The notes beneath the pieces are model-generated. The model had not been told where the DNA came from. It did no database searches and worked only from the letters and a program-made list of their open reading frames with translations. 64,000 nucleotides of DNA, from positions 186,001 to 250,000 of the forward strand of contig NZ_JADGMV010000003.1 of assembly GCF_015234355.1 (NCBI RefSeq). The letters run 5' to 3'. This stretch comes from Psychrobacter sp. NG25 (GTDB lineage: Bacteria; Pseudomonadota; Gammaproteobacteria; Pseudomonadales; Moraxellaceae). A program made the position numbers and the translations under genes. Positions 57,328 to 64,000 of the stretch are shown here, in pieces. Position 1 is the first letter of the stretch; each line of letters begins with the position of its first letter.

Positions 57328-58749
57328 ATGACTACTTTAGACAGATTGAGACCAGAGCTTCTGACCAAAGAGGAAGTATACGATAAGGTCGATTACCCAG
57401 AAGTTTTCGTATTAATACTCACCGTTATACTCCTCGCTTTACATTTTGACTTTAGACCCACTGCAATGGCGCTCCTTGTCATTGTTGGCCTGCCAAGTAT
57501 GCTAATTTTAATTTATAATTATCGTCGCCAAGCCAGCTTTTGGACATCCAACATTGTTATTATTTTATTGTCTATGGTCATTGGGTCGATACAGTTGCAT
57601 ATGATTATTTCGCTCAGTCTAGCGGCATTAATAGGTCTTAGAATTATTGTTAGTAGCCCTGAAAATCGTATAAAATTGATCATTGTATCCGTAATAACAG
57701 CTATCATTTTTTATTATGTCAGTATTATTTTAAATATTCCCAAGCTAGAAGGTTATGATGATTGGATAACGCCTGTCATATTGTTAGCTAGCATGATCGT
57801 TGTTTTATGTCGATTTACATGTTTTTATAGAAAATATATCCGTTATGAAGCCCGCTCTCATCAGGCAGTTGGGCGACTGACTAGTGCAGTCTCTGTTATC
57901 AATAAATTAACACGCTTTGTTCCACTACAAGTTTGGGAGCCAATCGTAAGAGCAGATATACCAGTGAACGTTTCTAATAAACGTGCCAAGCTGACGATTA
58001 TGTTCTCAGATATTATTGGTTTTACTGAGTTGTCTGATAGCCTTAGCGCGGATAATTTGGCCGATATCTTGAATACCTACATGCATAGCATGACGTTAAT
58101 TGCCAATAAACATGGTGCAGTGCTTGATAAGTTTGTTGGTGATGGCATGGTATGCTTTTTCGGTGAGCCCAATAGTCAAGGTACGCGTCAAGATGCTTTG
58201 AGCTGTCTTGAAATGGCAATAGACATGCGGCGTGAAATGCGTACATTGAGACAGAAATGGCGCCTTATGGGTTTTGAAGGGCTATATATACGTATTGGCA
58301 TCACAACAGGTTATTGCCATGTGGGCAATTTCGGTAGTAACAATCGTCTCAGCTATACATTGATTGGTAAAGAGGCCAATTTAGCTGCAAGATTAGAGTC
58401 TAGTGCTGGCAAAGACGAGATATTGATCAGTGAAAGTACTTATGACTATGTTTGTCACAATTATGAGTGTCAGCATGCTGGTGCATTTCATCTAAAAGGA
58501 TTTGATAAGAAGGTACAAGCATGGCGAGTCTTTGATCCTGACATCAATAAAGCTCATTTATCAAAATGGGTCGATTACACACTGCCTGGATTTAATTTAC
58601 ACTTAAACTTTAAAGACATGAATCATAACGATTATCAAGATATTAGAGCTCGATTGAACTTTGCGCTTGGACGTATTGAACAAGAAAACGAAAAAAATGA
58701 AAATGAAATTGATGCAGAAAATAAACGTAATGATAAAGGTAATAAGTAA
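57328..58749 (+). CDS. Membrane class III adenylate cyclase
   Basis: 473 aa. Six membrane helices (about residues 26-175) anchor a C-terminal class III cyclase domain (about 215-400). The two metal-binding Asp residues are Asp228 (MFSDIIGFTELSD) and Asp272 (KFVGDGMVCFFG). Lys268 and Thr344 (LSYTLIGKEANLAARLES) fit ATP rather than GTP specificity, and Asn and Arg of the last motif are the transition-state residues. All catalytic positions are present, so it should make cAMP as a homodimer. The sensory role of the membrane part is unknown. The tail is rich in Asn, Glu and Lys. Confidence 0.85.
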   Translation: MTTLDRLRPELLTKEEVYDKVDYPEVFVLILTVILLALHFDFRPTAMALLVIVGLPSMLILIYNYRRQASFWTSNIVIILLSMVIGSIQLHMIISLSLAALIGLRIIVSSPENRIKLIIVSVITAIIFYYVSIILNIPKLEGYDDWITPVILLASMIVVLCRFTCFYRKYIRYEARSHQAVGRLTSAVSVINKLTRFVPLQVWEPIVRADIPVNVSNKRAKLTIMFSDIIGFTELSDSLSADNLADILNTYMHSMTLIANKHGAVLDKFVGDGMVCFFGEPNSQGTRQDALSCLEMAIDMRREMRTLRQKWRLMGFEGLYIRIGITTGYCHVGNFGSNNRLSYTLIGKEANLAARLESSAGKDEILISESTYDYVCHNYECQHAGAFHLKGFDKKVQAWRVFDPDINKAHLSKWVDYTLPGFNLHLNFKDMNHNDYQDIRARLNFALGRIEQENEKNENEIDAENKRNDKGNK

Positions 58750-58788
58750 GCCGCGTTGAAAATTAATAATTTTTAAACGTATATATAT

Positions 58789-58822
58789 AAAAGCCAACGA
58801 TCATAATGATCGTTGGCTTTTT
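58789..58822 (+). terminator. Bidirectional terminator between the cyclase gene and fdx
   Basis: AAAAGCCAACGATCAT and ATGATCGTTGGCTTTTT form a long near-perfect stem with A and T flanks, able to end both the plus-strand cyclase transcript and the minus-strand isc operon. Confidence 0.9.
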
Positions 58823-58855
58823 ATATGAAAATGAAAAAGAGCTTTCTACAAGTGC

Positions 58856-59194
58856 CTAATGATTTTCTTTGGCATGGTTTAGGGTATATTTAGGAACTTC
58901 GATGGTTAAGTCTTCATCATCAAGTATGACCTGACAAGATAGACGTGAATCAGGCTCTAATCCCCAAGCGCGATCTAGCAAGTCAGCTTCAATGTCATCC
59001 ATCTCTTCTAGACTATTAAAGCCTTTACGTACAACTACATGGCAAGTTGTACATGCTTTCGACATCTCACAAGCATGCTCAATTTTAATGCCTTTCTCTA
59101 CTAGTGCTTTGCATAAGTTACTACCGGCCTCTAGCTCGACTTCAGCGCCTTCAGGACAAATCTCGTGGTGGGGTAATACAGTAATTTTTGGCAT
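58856..59194 (-). CDS. fdx: ISC-system 2Fe-2S ferredoxin Fdx
   Basis: Supplies electrons for iron-sulfur cluster assembly. 112 aa with the adrenodoxin-type cluster ligands Cys42, Cys48, Cys51 and Cys87 (HACEMSKACTTCHVVV and RLSCQV). It is the last gene of the isc operon, 70 bases after hscA. Confidence 0.95.
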   Translation of the reverse strand: MPKITVLPHHEICPEGAEVELEAGSNLCKALVEKGIKIEHACEMSKACTTCHVVVRKGFNSLEEMDDIEADLLDRAWGLEPDSRLSCQVILDDEDLTIEVPKYTLNHAKENH

Positions 59195-59264
59195 AAATCG
59201 TCTTTCCGATGCTAATCAATTTAAAGAAATGAAAATATAATGGAGATGCTATTCAGCAAATATG

Positions 59265-61145
59265 CTACCAATCTTGGGCGCTCGTACCAGCCATACTTGT
59301 TTTAACGCTCTGATTCATAATACGAGCAGCAAAAGCATCACTATGGGGCTTGAGTTGTGCTTGTTGTGCTTCAATAAGTGCTAAGTCATTAGTGCTCAGT
59401 ACTTCTTGCATTAGTTGTATTTGATCAGCCAGTGATTGCTGCTCTTCAGAAGATAGCAAGGCTGCAAACTCATTAAGTGCCGATTGTAGTGCTAATATTT
59501 CACGTTCAGCCTCTACTTTGGTTTCAATTAAAGAACGTGCATTTTTGTCTTCTTCTGCATGCTTAAATCCTGCAATCAGTAACTGCTCTTTTTGTTCGTC
59601 TGACAACCCATAAGAAGGCACAATTTCAATCTTACTTTCTGTTTTGGTTGTGGTCTCTTGTGCGCTGACCGTTAGCTGACCGTTGGCATCAATACTAAAG
59701 GTAACCTCAATACGGGCAAACCCAGCCTTCATAGAAGGAATGCCATACAATTCAAAGCGTCCAAGCGAGCGGCAGTTATCGACAGTTTCACGTTCACCCT
59801 GTACAACATGGATTACCATGCCTGTCTGACCGTCTTGATAAGTCGTAAATACTTGACGTTTTTTAACAGGGATAGGGGTATTGCGCGGTATGAGCACTTC
59901 GACTAGGCCACCCATAGTCTCAAGACCAAGTGATAGGGGCGTCACGTCTAGCAATAGTAGGTTATTGTCACTATCACCGTTGACTAGTTGATGTGCTGTC
60001 TGCGCTGCACCTAGAGCGACTACTTCATCTGGGTTGAGACGGCACAGTGGCTGCTTGGCAAAGAAATCAGTCACGACTTGCTGAATAGCAGGCATACGGG
60101 TTGAGCCACCAACCAAGATAACTTCGTCCAAATCAGTACTAGAGAGTTTTGCATCACGTAGTACTTGCTCGCAGACACTTAACGTACGGCGGCTAACTGG
60201 TTCTACGATAGTCATGATATCTGCACGGCTCAATACGCCTTTATAAGGTTGAGTATTGACAGTGATATCGATATCGACTTGTTCATTATCAGTCAGTGCT
60301 TGCTTATATGCTTTGGCTTGTTGCGCAAGTATTGATTTGTCATGAAGACTGACATCTTTTGGATCGATAGCCAATTGTTTGATAAGCCAATTGGTGATTA
60401 ATCGATCGATATCGTCACCACCTAGTGCACTGTTACCACCAGTGGCTAGTACTTCAAAGACGCCGTCAGTCAGCTTTAAGATAGAGACATCAAACGTACC
60501 GCCACCTAAATCGTAAATTAGATAGTAGCTTTCTTTTTCGCTAGCTTCTGTGGCTTGATCAAGGCCATAAGCAACAGCAGCAGCAGTTGGCTCGTTCAGT
60601 AAACGCAGTACCTTAATACCAGCTGCTTGAGCCGCATCTTTGGTCGCTTGACGCTGCGCTTCATCAAAATAAGCAGGTACGGTAATGACAGCACCTTCGA
60701 TACTGTCTGCAGGCAATGCGCTTGCTGCACGTTGCTCAAGCGCCGCTAGTATACGGGCAGAAACCTCAACAGGAGATACTTCACCCTGAGCGGTGACAAA
60801 AGCTGGCATGTCATCTTTACTGCCACTTAATTCGTAAGGGTGAGAGAATTTAATATCCGCCTGGCTACGACCCATAAAACGCTTAGCCGAGACGATCGTA
60901 TTTTTTGGATCATCCGCTAAGTGGGCTAGGGCATCATAACCAACCAACGGCTTGCCAGTGCTTGGGTAATAAACAACAGACGGTAACAAGGTATCAGTGC
61001 TAGTATTTGCTTCTAATACTTGCGCCTTGCCTGAACGTACCACAGCGACCAACGAGCGTGTGGTGCCAAGATCGATTCCTAAACCAAAACGATGCTGGTG
61101 AGGTTGGGCACTTTGATTGGGTTCGGCAATTTGCATTAAAGACAT
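59265..61145 (-). CDS. hscA: Fe-S protein assembly chaperone HscA
   Basis: An Hsp70 specialised for transferring clusters from IscU, which it recognises by the LPPVK motif (present in this window's IscU). The 626-aa protein shows the nucleotide-binding signatures GIDLGTTRSLVA, YDLGGGTFDVSIL and ILVGGSTRMPAIQ, then the substrate-binding domain. The start MSLMQIAEPNQ at 61145 gives the normal length; the frame stays open to 61217 but adds a hydrophobic stretch foreign to HscA. Its ribosome site is weak (GAG). Confidence 0.95.
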   Translation of the reverse strand: MSLMQIAEPNQSAQPHQHRFGLGIDLGTTRSLVAVVRSGKAQVLEANTSTDTLLPSVVYYPSTGKPLVGYDALAHLADDPKNTIVSAKRFMGRSQADIKFSHPYELSGSKDDMPAFVTAQGEVSPVEVSARILAALEQRAASALPADSIEGAVITVPAYFDEAQRQATKDAAQAAGIKVLRLLNEPTAAAVAYGLDQATEASEKESYYLIYDLGGGTFDVSILKLTDGVFEVLATGGNSALGGDDIDRLITNWLIKQLAIDPKDVSLHDKSILAQQAKAYKQALTDNEQVDIDITVNTQPYKGVLSRADIMTIVEPVSRRTLSVCEQVLRDAKLSSTDLDEVILVGGSTRMPAIQQVVTDFFAKQPLCRLNPDEVVALGAAQTAHQLVNGDSDNNLLLLDVTPLSLGLETMGGLVEVLIPRNTPIPVKKRQVFTTYQDGQTGMVIHVVQGERETVDNCRSLGRFELYGIPSMKAGFARIEVTFSIDANGQLTVSAQETTTKTESKIEIVPSYGLSDEQKEQLLIAGFKHAEEDKNARSLIETKVEAEREILALQSALNEFAALLSSEEQQSLADQIQLMQEVLSTNDLALIEAQQAQLKPHSDAFAARIMNQSVKTSMAGTSAQDW

Positions 61146-61473
61146 AAAATAACTCAAAGATAAAATGAATAAGTGAAATGGGGTAAGTGCAACATAGGCA
61201 TTACGACAGCCTGACAATTATAGTCAAAATATTTATCAAGTAATACAGCGCGAACCTAGCGTGTTAACTAATACTGCTATATATGCTCGGTTGCCTTGTA
61301 TTAATTCTAGACTGTCTCGACTATGTTCTCTACCATACAAATAGAGTCGTACAACGGCCAATAAATTTTGGGATAAACGATTATACGGTATAGTCGGTAC
61401 TATTTTAACCAAATATTTTTTAACCAAATATCTAACACCTAGCTTTTGAATAATACAGGTTGGTCATGGCTAT
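61146..61473. other. Spacer between hscB and hscA
   Basis: 328 bases within the isc operon, unusually long for these two genes. It holds a degenerate fourth copy of the MITE-like repeat (61219-61325) and a 14-base direct repeat, TTTTAACCAAATAT, at 61403-61416 and 61418-61431. Confidence 0.5.
61219..61325 (+). repeat. MITE-like repeat, degenerate copy 4
   Basis: 107 bases, the same length as copy 1. The left end is TATAGTCA and the right part GGTTGCCTTGTATT, then TCTAGACTGTCTCGACTATG, which aligns with the right end of copy 3 (GGCTGCCTTGTAGC, then TTAGATTTCTTTGACTATA). The centre is too diverged to align well, so this is probably an old copy. Confidence 0.45.
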
Positions 61474-62055
61474 CTAAACGTATAAATCATCGTCATCTGA
61501 ATGCTCAGCCGTCGCTATTTCATCAAGTCCAGTCGTGACATCAGCATTTAACTTCACTAAAAACTTTAGTTTCTGTGTCGCATCAATCGCTGTGCTCCAA
61601 TCTTGCTCTTGGTAAGCGTTACTAAAGCGCTGTGATTGGTTAGCTAGGCGTTCTGTAATCTGCGGATGTAGTTGCTGTAAGGACAGACGATTCTTATCTT
61701 CAGTCGCTTCATCTAGTTCCATACGCATCTCCATCGCATCTTCTAAGAAGTCTAAATCTGCGATTGAATGCTCTAGATTTTGAGCTTGATCTGCTATATC
61801 TAATAGATAACTAGCACGACTATCAGGCGATCTAAGCGTTTGATAAGCTTGATTGATCAGTGCTGAATATTTTTCAGACTGTAGTTGTGCTTGAGCAATG
61901 TCAGCCTGGTTTTTAGCAACATTATCAGGGTGATAACGTTTTTGTAGCAGACGTAGATGTTGATCGAGACTGTCTTGATTGACTTCAAATTGTACTGGTT
62001 GCTCAAATAAAGCAAAGAAGTTATCAAACTGTGCTTCTGGTGTGATGTCTGTCAT
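61474..62055 (-). CDS. hscB: Fe-S assembly co-chaperone HscB
   Basis: The J-protein partner of HscA. 193 aa with an N-terminal J domain containing the essential HPD (LQKRYHPDNVAKN, about residue 37) and a C-terminal three-helix domain that binds IscU. Located between iscA and hscA as usual. Confidence 0.94.
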   Translation of the reverse strand: MTDITPEAQFDNFFALFEQPVQFEVNQDSLDQHLRLLQKRYHPDNVAKNQADIAQAQLQSEKYSALINQAYQTLRSPDSRASYLLDIADQAQNLEHSIADLDFLEDAMEMRMELDEATEDKNRLSLQQLHPQITERLANQSQRFSNAYQEQDWSTAIDATQKLKFLVKLNADVTTGLDEIATAEHSDDDDLYV

Positions 62056-62184
62056 ATCATACGCCTTGCTTTTTATTTGTTTGAAATGTCTGTCTGTTGA
62101 TACTCTATTACTGAGTCTACAATCCGGATTGCAATATAGACTGTTTACTGTTTTTCGAGCGTAAAGGTTGAAAGATTTAAATCA

Positions 62185-62505
62185 TTAAACTGTAAATGAC
62201 TCACCGCAACCACATTCGCCTTTCTGATTAGGATTGCTGAACTTAAAGCCTTCATTGAGACCTTCTTTTTCATAATCCATCAACAAACCATCTAAATATA
62301 CCAAGCTTTTAGGATCGATAAAGATGCTAACGTCTCGGCTTTCATAACGTGTGTCGTTTTCGTCAGGTGTATCTACAAACTCTAAAACATAAGCTAGGCC
62401 TGAGCAACCTGCTGTGCGGATACCGACTCGAATACCTTCACCTTTGCCGCGATTGTCCAAAAAGTCTCGAACATGCTGAGCGGCGCGTTCTGTCATTTCA
62501 ATCAT
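62185..62505 (-). CDS. iscA: Iron-sulfur cluster assembly protein IscA
   Basis: An A-type carrier of 106 aa with the three conserved cysteines Cys34 (TAGCSG), Cys98 and Cys100 (GECGCGESF). The ATG at 62505 has GGGAG five bases upstream; an in-frame ATG at 62517 lies before that site and is less likely. Confidence 0.95.
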   Translation of the reverse strand: MIEMTERAAQHVRDFLDNRGKGEGIRVGIRTAGCSGLAYVLEFVDTPDENDTRYESRDVSIFIDPKSLVYLDGLLMDYEKEGLNEGFKFSNPNQKGECGCGESFTV

Positions 62506-62614
62506 GCCAACTCCCATTGACTATTAATTATAAGTATCAATAAAAAAATCTGTATAGATTGGCAACTGAAATCACGAAATTGCCAAGATAATATGCTAGC
62601 GGCTCTTAGAAAAT

Positions 62615-62653
62615 AAAAGGTGACAATTACATAAGTGTCATTGTCACCTTTTT
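62615..62653 (-). terminator. Hairpin between iscU and iscA
   Basis: AAAAGGTGACAAT (62615-62627) pairs perfectly with ATTGTCACCTTTT (62640-62652), 12-base loop. On the minus strand the 3' side reads TTTTATTTTC. It looks like an intrinsic terminator inside the operon, 78 bases after the iscU stop codon. Confidence 0.75.
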
Positions 62654-62730
62654 AGCATCAGCAGCTGTTTAACGTGTTGCTACTATAGCGCTGCTAATAC
62701 TGCACAGTGCATAAGCTAGTAGGTTTAGCC

Positions 62731-63141
62731 TTAGATAACAGCTTCTTCAGTTGCTGCTGCTACGCCATGCTTACCTTTATAGTCGCTAATAGCGGCTTTA
62801 ATAGCATCTTCTGCAAGTACAGAGCAATGCACTTTTACTGGTGGTAATGCCAACTCTTCAGCAATGTGACTGTTCTTGATTTCGCCAGCTTGGTCTAGGC
62901 TTTTGCCTTTTAGCCACTCAGTAACGAGTGAGCTTGAAGCAATAGCTGAACCGCAGCCATAAGTTTTAAAGCGTGCATCTTCGATAATACCGTTATCATC
63001 GACTTGGATTTGTAGACGCATCACATCGCCACATGCTGGAGCACCGACCATACCGGTACCAACATTCTTGGCGTTTTTATCAAGGTTGCCAACGTTGCGT
63101 GGGTTTTCGTAATGATCAATAACTTGGTCGCTATAGGCCAT
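62731..63141 (-). CDS. iscU: Iron-sulfur cluster scaffold protein IscU
   Basis: The scaffold on which 2Fe-2S clusters are built. 136 aa. Cluster ligands Cys37 (APACGD), Cys63 (TYGCGS) and Cys106 (VHCSVL), the stabilising Asp39, and the HscA-recognition motif LPPVK (99-103) are all present. A good ribosome site (AGGAG) precedes the ATG at 63141. It is 149 bases after iscS. Confidence 0.97.
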   Translation of the reverse strand: MAYSDQVIDHYENPRNVGNLDKNAKNVGTGMVGAPACGDVMRLQIQVDDNGIIEDARFKTYGCGSAIASSSLVTEWLKGKSLDQAGEIKNSHIAEELALPPVKVHCSVLAEDAIKAAISDYKGKHGVAAATEEAVI

Positions 63142-63290
63142 GGGGTTTTCTCCTAGTTAGATAATGAGTAGTAGCTGATTGATTTGAACGCTGCTACTCA
63201 TTGATAATTGGGGTCAAACACTTAATCGTAATTGTCTGATCAATCGGTTAATGGCTATGTTCGATAGCCATATCTTCGTTTTTGGTAATT

Positions 63291-64000
63291 TTAGTGCTCA
63301 GCCCATTCGACTGAATCTAAATCAATGCCATCTTGGTACATATCCCAAAGTGGTGATAGGGCACGTAATTTGTCAACGGCTTCATGCATTTGCTTGATAA
63401 CGGTATCGATATCTTCTTCAGTCGTATAACGACCAAAGCTAAAGCGGATAGAGCTATGCGCCAACTCATCTGGACGGCCAATAGCACGTAATACATATGA
63501 TGGCTCAAGTGTCGCTGACGTACAGGCTGAGCCTGATGAGACAGCCAAGTCTTTGAGTGACATCATCAGTGATTCACCTTCAACGAAGTTAAAGCTGATA
63601 TTCACAATGTTAGGAACACTATGCTCTAAGTCGCCGTTTAGGTAAATCTCTTCAATATCTTGTAGACCATCCCACAGCTTTTGACGTAGTTTCGCTGCAT
63701 GGGCATTGTCTTCTTTATAGCTGTCATTGGCTAGGGCGAATGCTGCGCCAAGGCCAACAATTTGATGCGTAGGCAATGTACCTGAACGCATGCCGCGCTC
63801 ATGTCCACCACCATGTTGTTCAGCTTTCAAGCGGATACGTGGTTTACGGCGAACAAATAATGCGCCAATACCTTTAGGACCGTAAGCTTTGTGACCTGAA
63901 AAGCTCATTAAGTCGATTTTCATCGCTTCAAGGTCAATCAATACTTTACCAACTGATTGAGCACCATCAACATGGAAAACCACGCCAGCTTCGCGAGTGA
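63291..64000 (-). CDS. iscS: Cysteine desulfurase IscS, C-terminal part
   Basis: The frame stays open to the end of the window, so the N-terminal part is missing; about 236 residues are visible. The PLP-dependent desulfurase releases sulfur from cysteine for IscU. Seen here are [11 protein letters not shown], the PLP lysine in [12 protein letters not shown], the mobile-loop catalytic Cys in [18 protein letters not shown], and the C-terminal SVEWAEH. iscR would be expected beyond the right edge. Confidence 0.96.
   Translation of the reverse strand, partial: TREAGVVFHVDGAQSVGKVLIDLEAMKIDLMSFSGHKAYGPKGIGALFVRRKPRIRLKAEQHGGGHERGMRSGTLPTHQIVGLGAAFALANDSYKEDNAHAAKLRQKLWDGLQDIEEIYLNGDLEHSVPNIVNISFNFVEGESLMMSLKDLAVSSGSACTSATLEPSYVLRAIGRPDELAHSSIRFSFGRYTTEEDIDTVIKQMHEAVDKLRALSPLWDMYQDGIDLDSVEWAEH

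Noticed and set aside
57156..57386. 76-codon frame before the cyclase gene
   Set aside because: It runs into the cyclase coding region out of frame; its hydrophobic composition follows from AT-rich DNA.

Overview
The window looks like a stretch of core chromosome from a gammaproteobacterium of the Moraxellaceae, most probably Psychrobacter. This rests on moderate-to-low GC, the gene content and order (lptD-surA beside amgK-murU; obgE-proB; cmk-rpsA-ihfB-lapA-pyrF; iscS-iscU-iscA-hscB-hscA-fdx), and the long Asp/Ser/Asn-rich linkers in exported proteins. The assignment is inferred from recognisable protein families, not from a database search. I see no tRNA, rRNA, CRISPR array, prophage, transposase or defence island.

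Layout: 1-6 kb holds the end of an endonuclease/exonuclease/phosphatase gene, then surA and lptD (minus strand, outer-membrane biogenesis). 6-8 kb holds amgK-murU (peptidoglycan sugar recycling), divergent from lptD. 8-11 kb is a cyanide-insensitive-type cytochrome bd operon (cydA-cydB plus a DUF2474 small protein). 11-18 kb holds a large lipoprotein lipase/esterase, a secreted TPR protein, coq7 and an LplT-like MFS transporter, all on the minus strand. 18-27 kb is tamA-tamB. Next come hemP, a short gene under an apparent Fur-controlled promoter, a Nudix-ThiE fusion, a lipocalin and a long-form GAPDH. 32-38 kb carries obgE, proB, hemE, argC and a coiled-coil membrane protein. 38-42 kb is clpS-clpA. 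42-48 kb carries ung, tadA, cmk, rpsA, ihfB, lapA and pyrF. 48-59 kb carries a metallophosphoesterase, a histidine phosphatase, rpsT, an SDR-like protein, rraA, mfd, a HIT protein and a membrane class III adenylate cyclase. The window closes with the minus-strand isc operon, cut inside iscS.

Functionally the window is dominated by envelope assembly (SurA, LptD, TamA, TamB, AmgK-MurU, LapA), respiration and cofactors (CydAB, Coq7, HemE, Isc) and housekeeping. The gene set is ordinary and I found no convincing new multi-gene system. The most unusual signals are: (1) a roughly 108-bp MITE-like repeat with imperfect terminal inverted repeats and two conserved inner hairpins, in three clear copies and one degenerate copy; (2) an array of five Cys-containing pentapeptides ahead of the TamA signal sequence, plus a large acidic insertion in its last POTRA domain; (3) an acidic insertion in ClpA; (4) a lipocalin with a 160-residue disordered extension or a second start; (5) several long perfect or near-perfect hairpins at regulatory positions (rpsA leader, between iscU and iscA, before hemE, before obgE).
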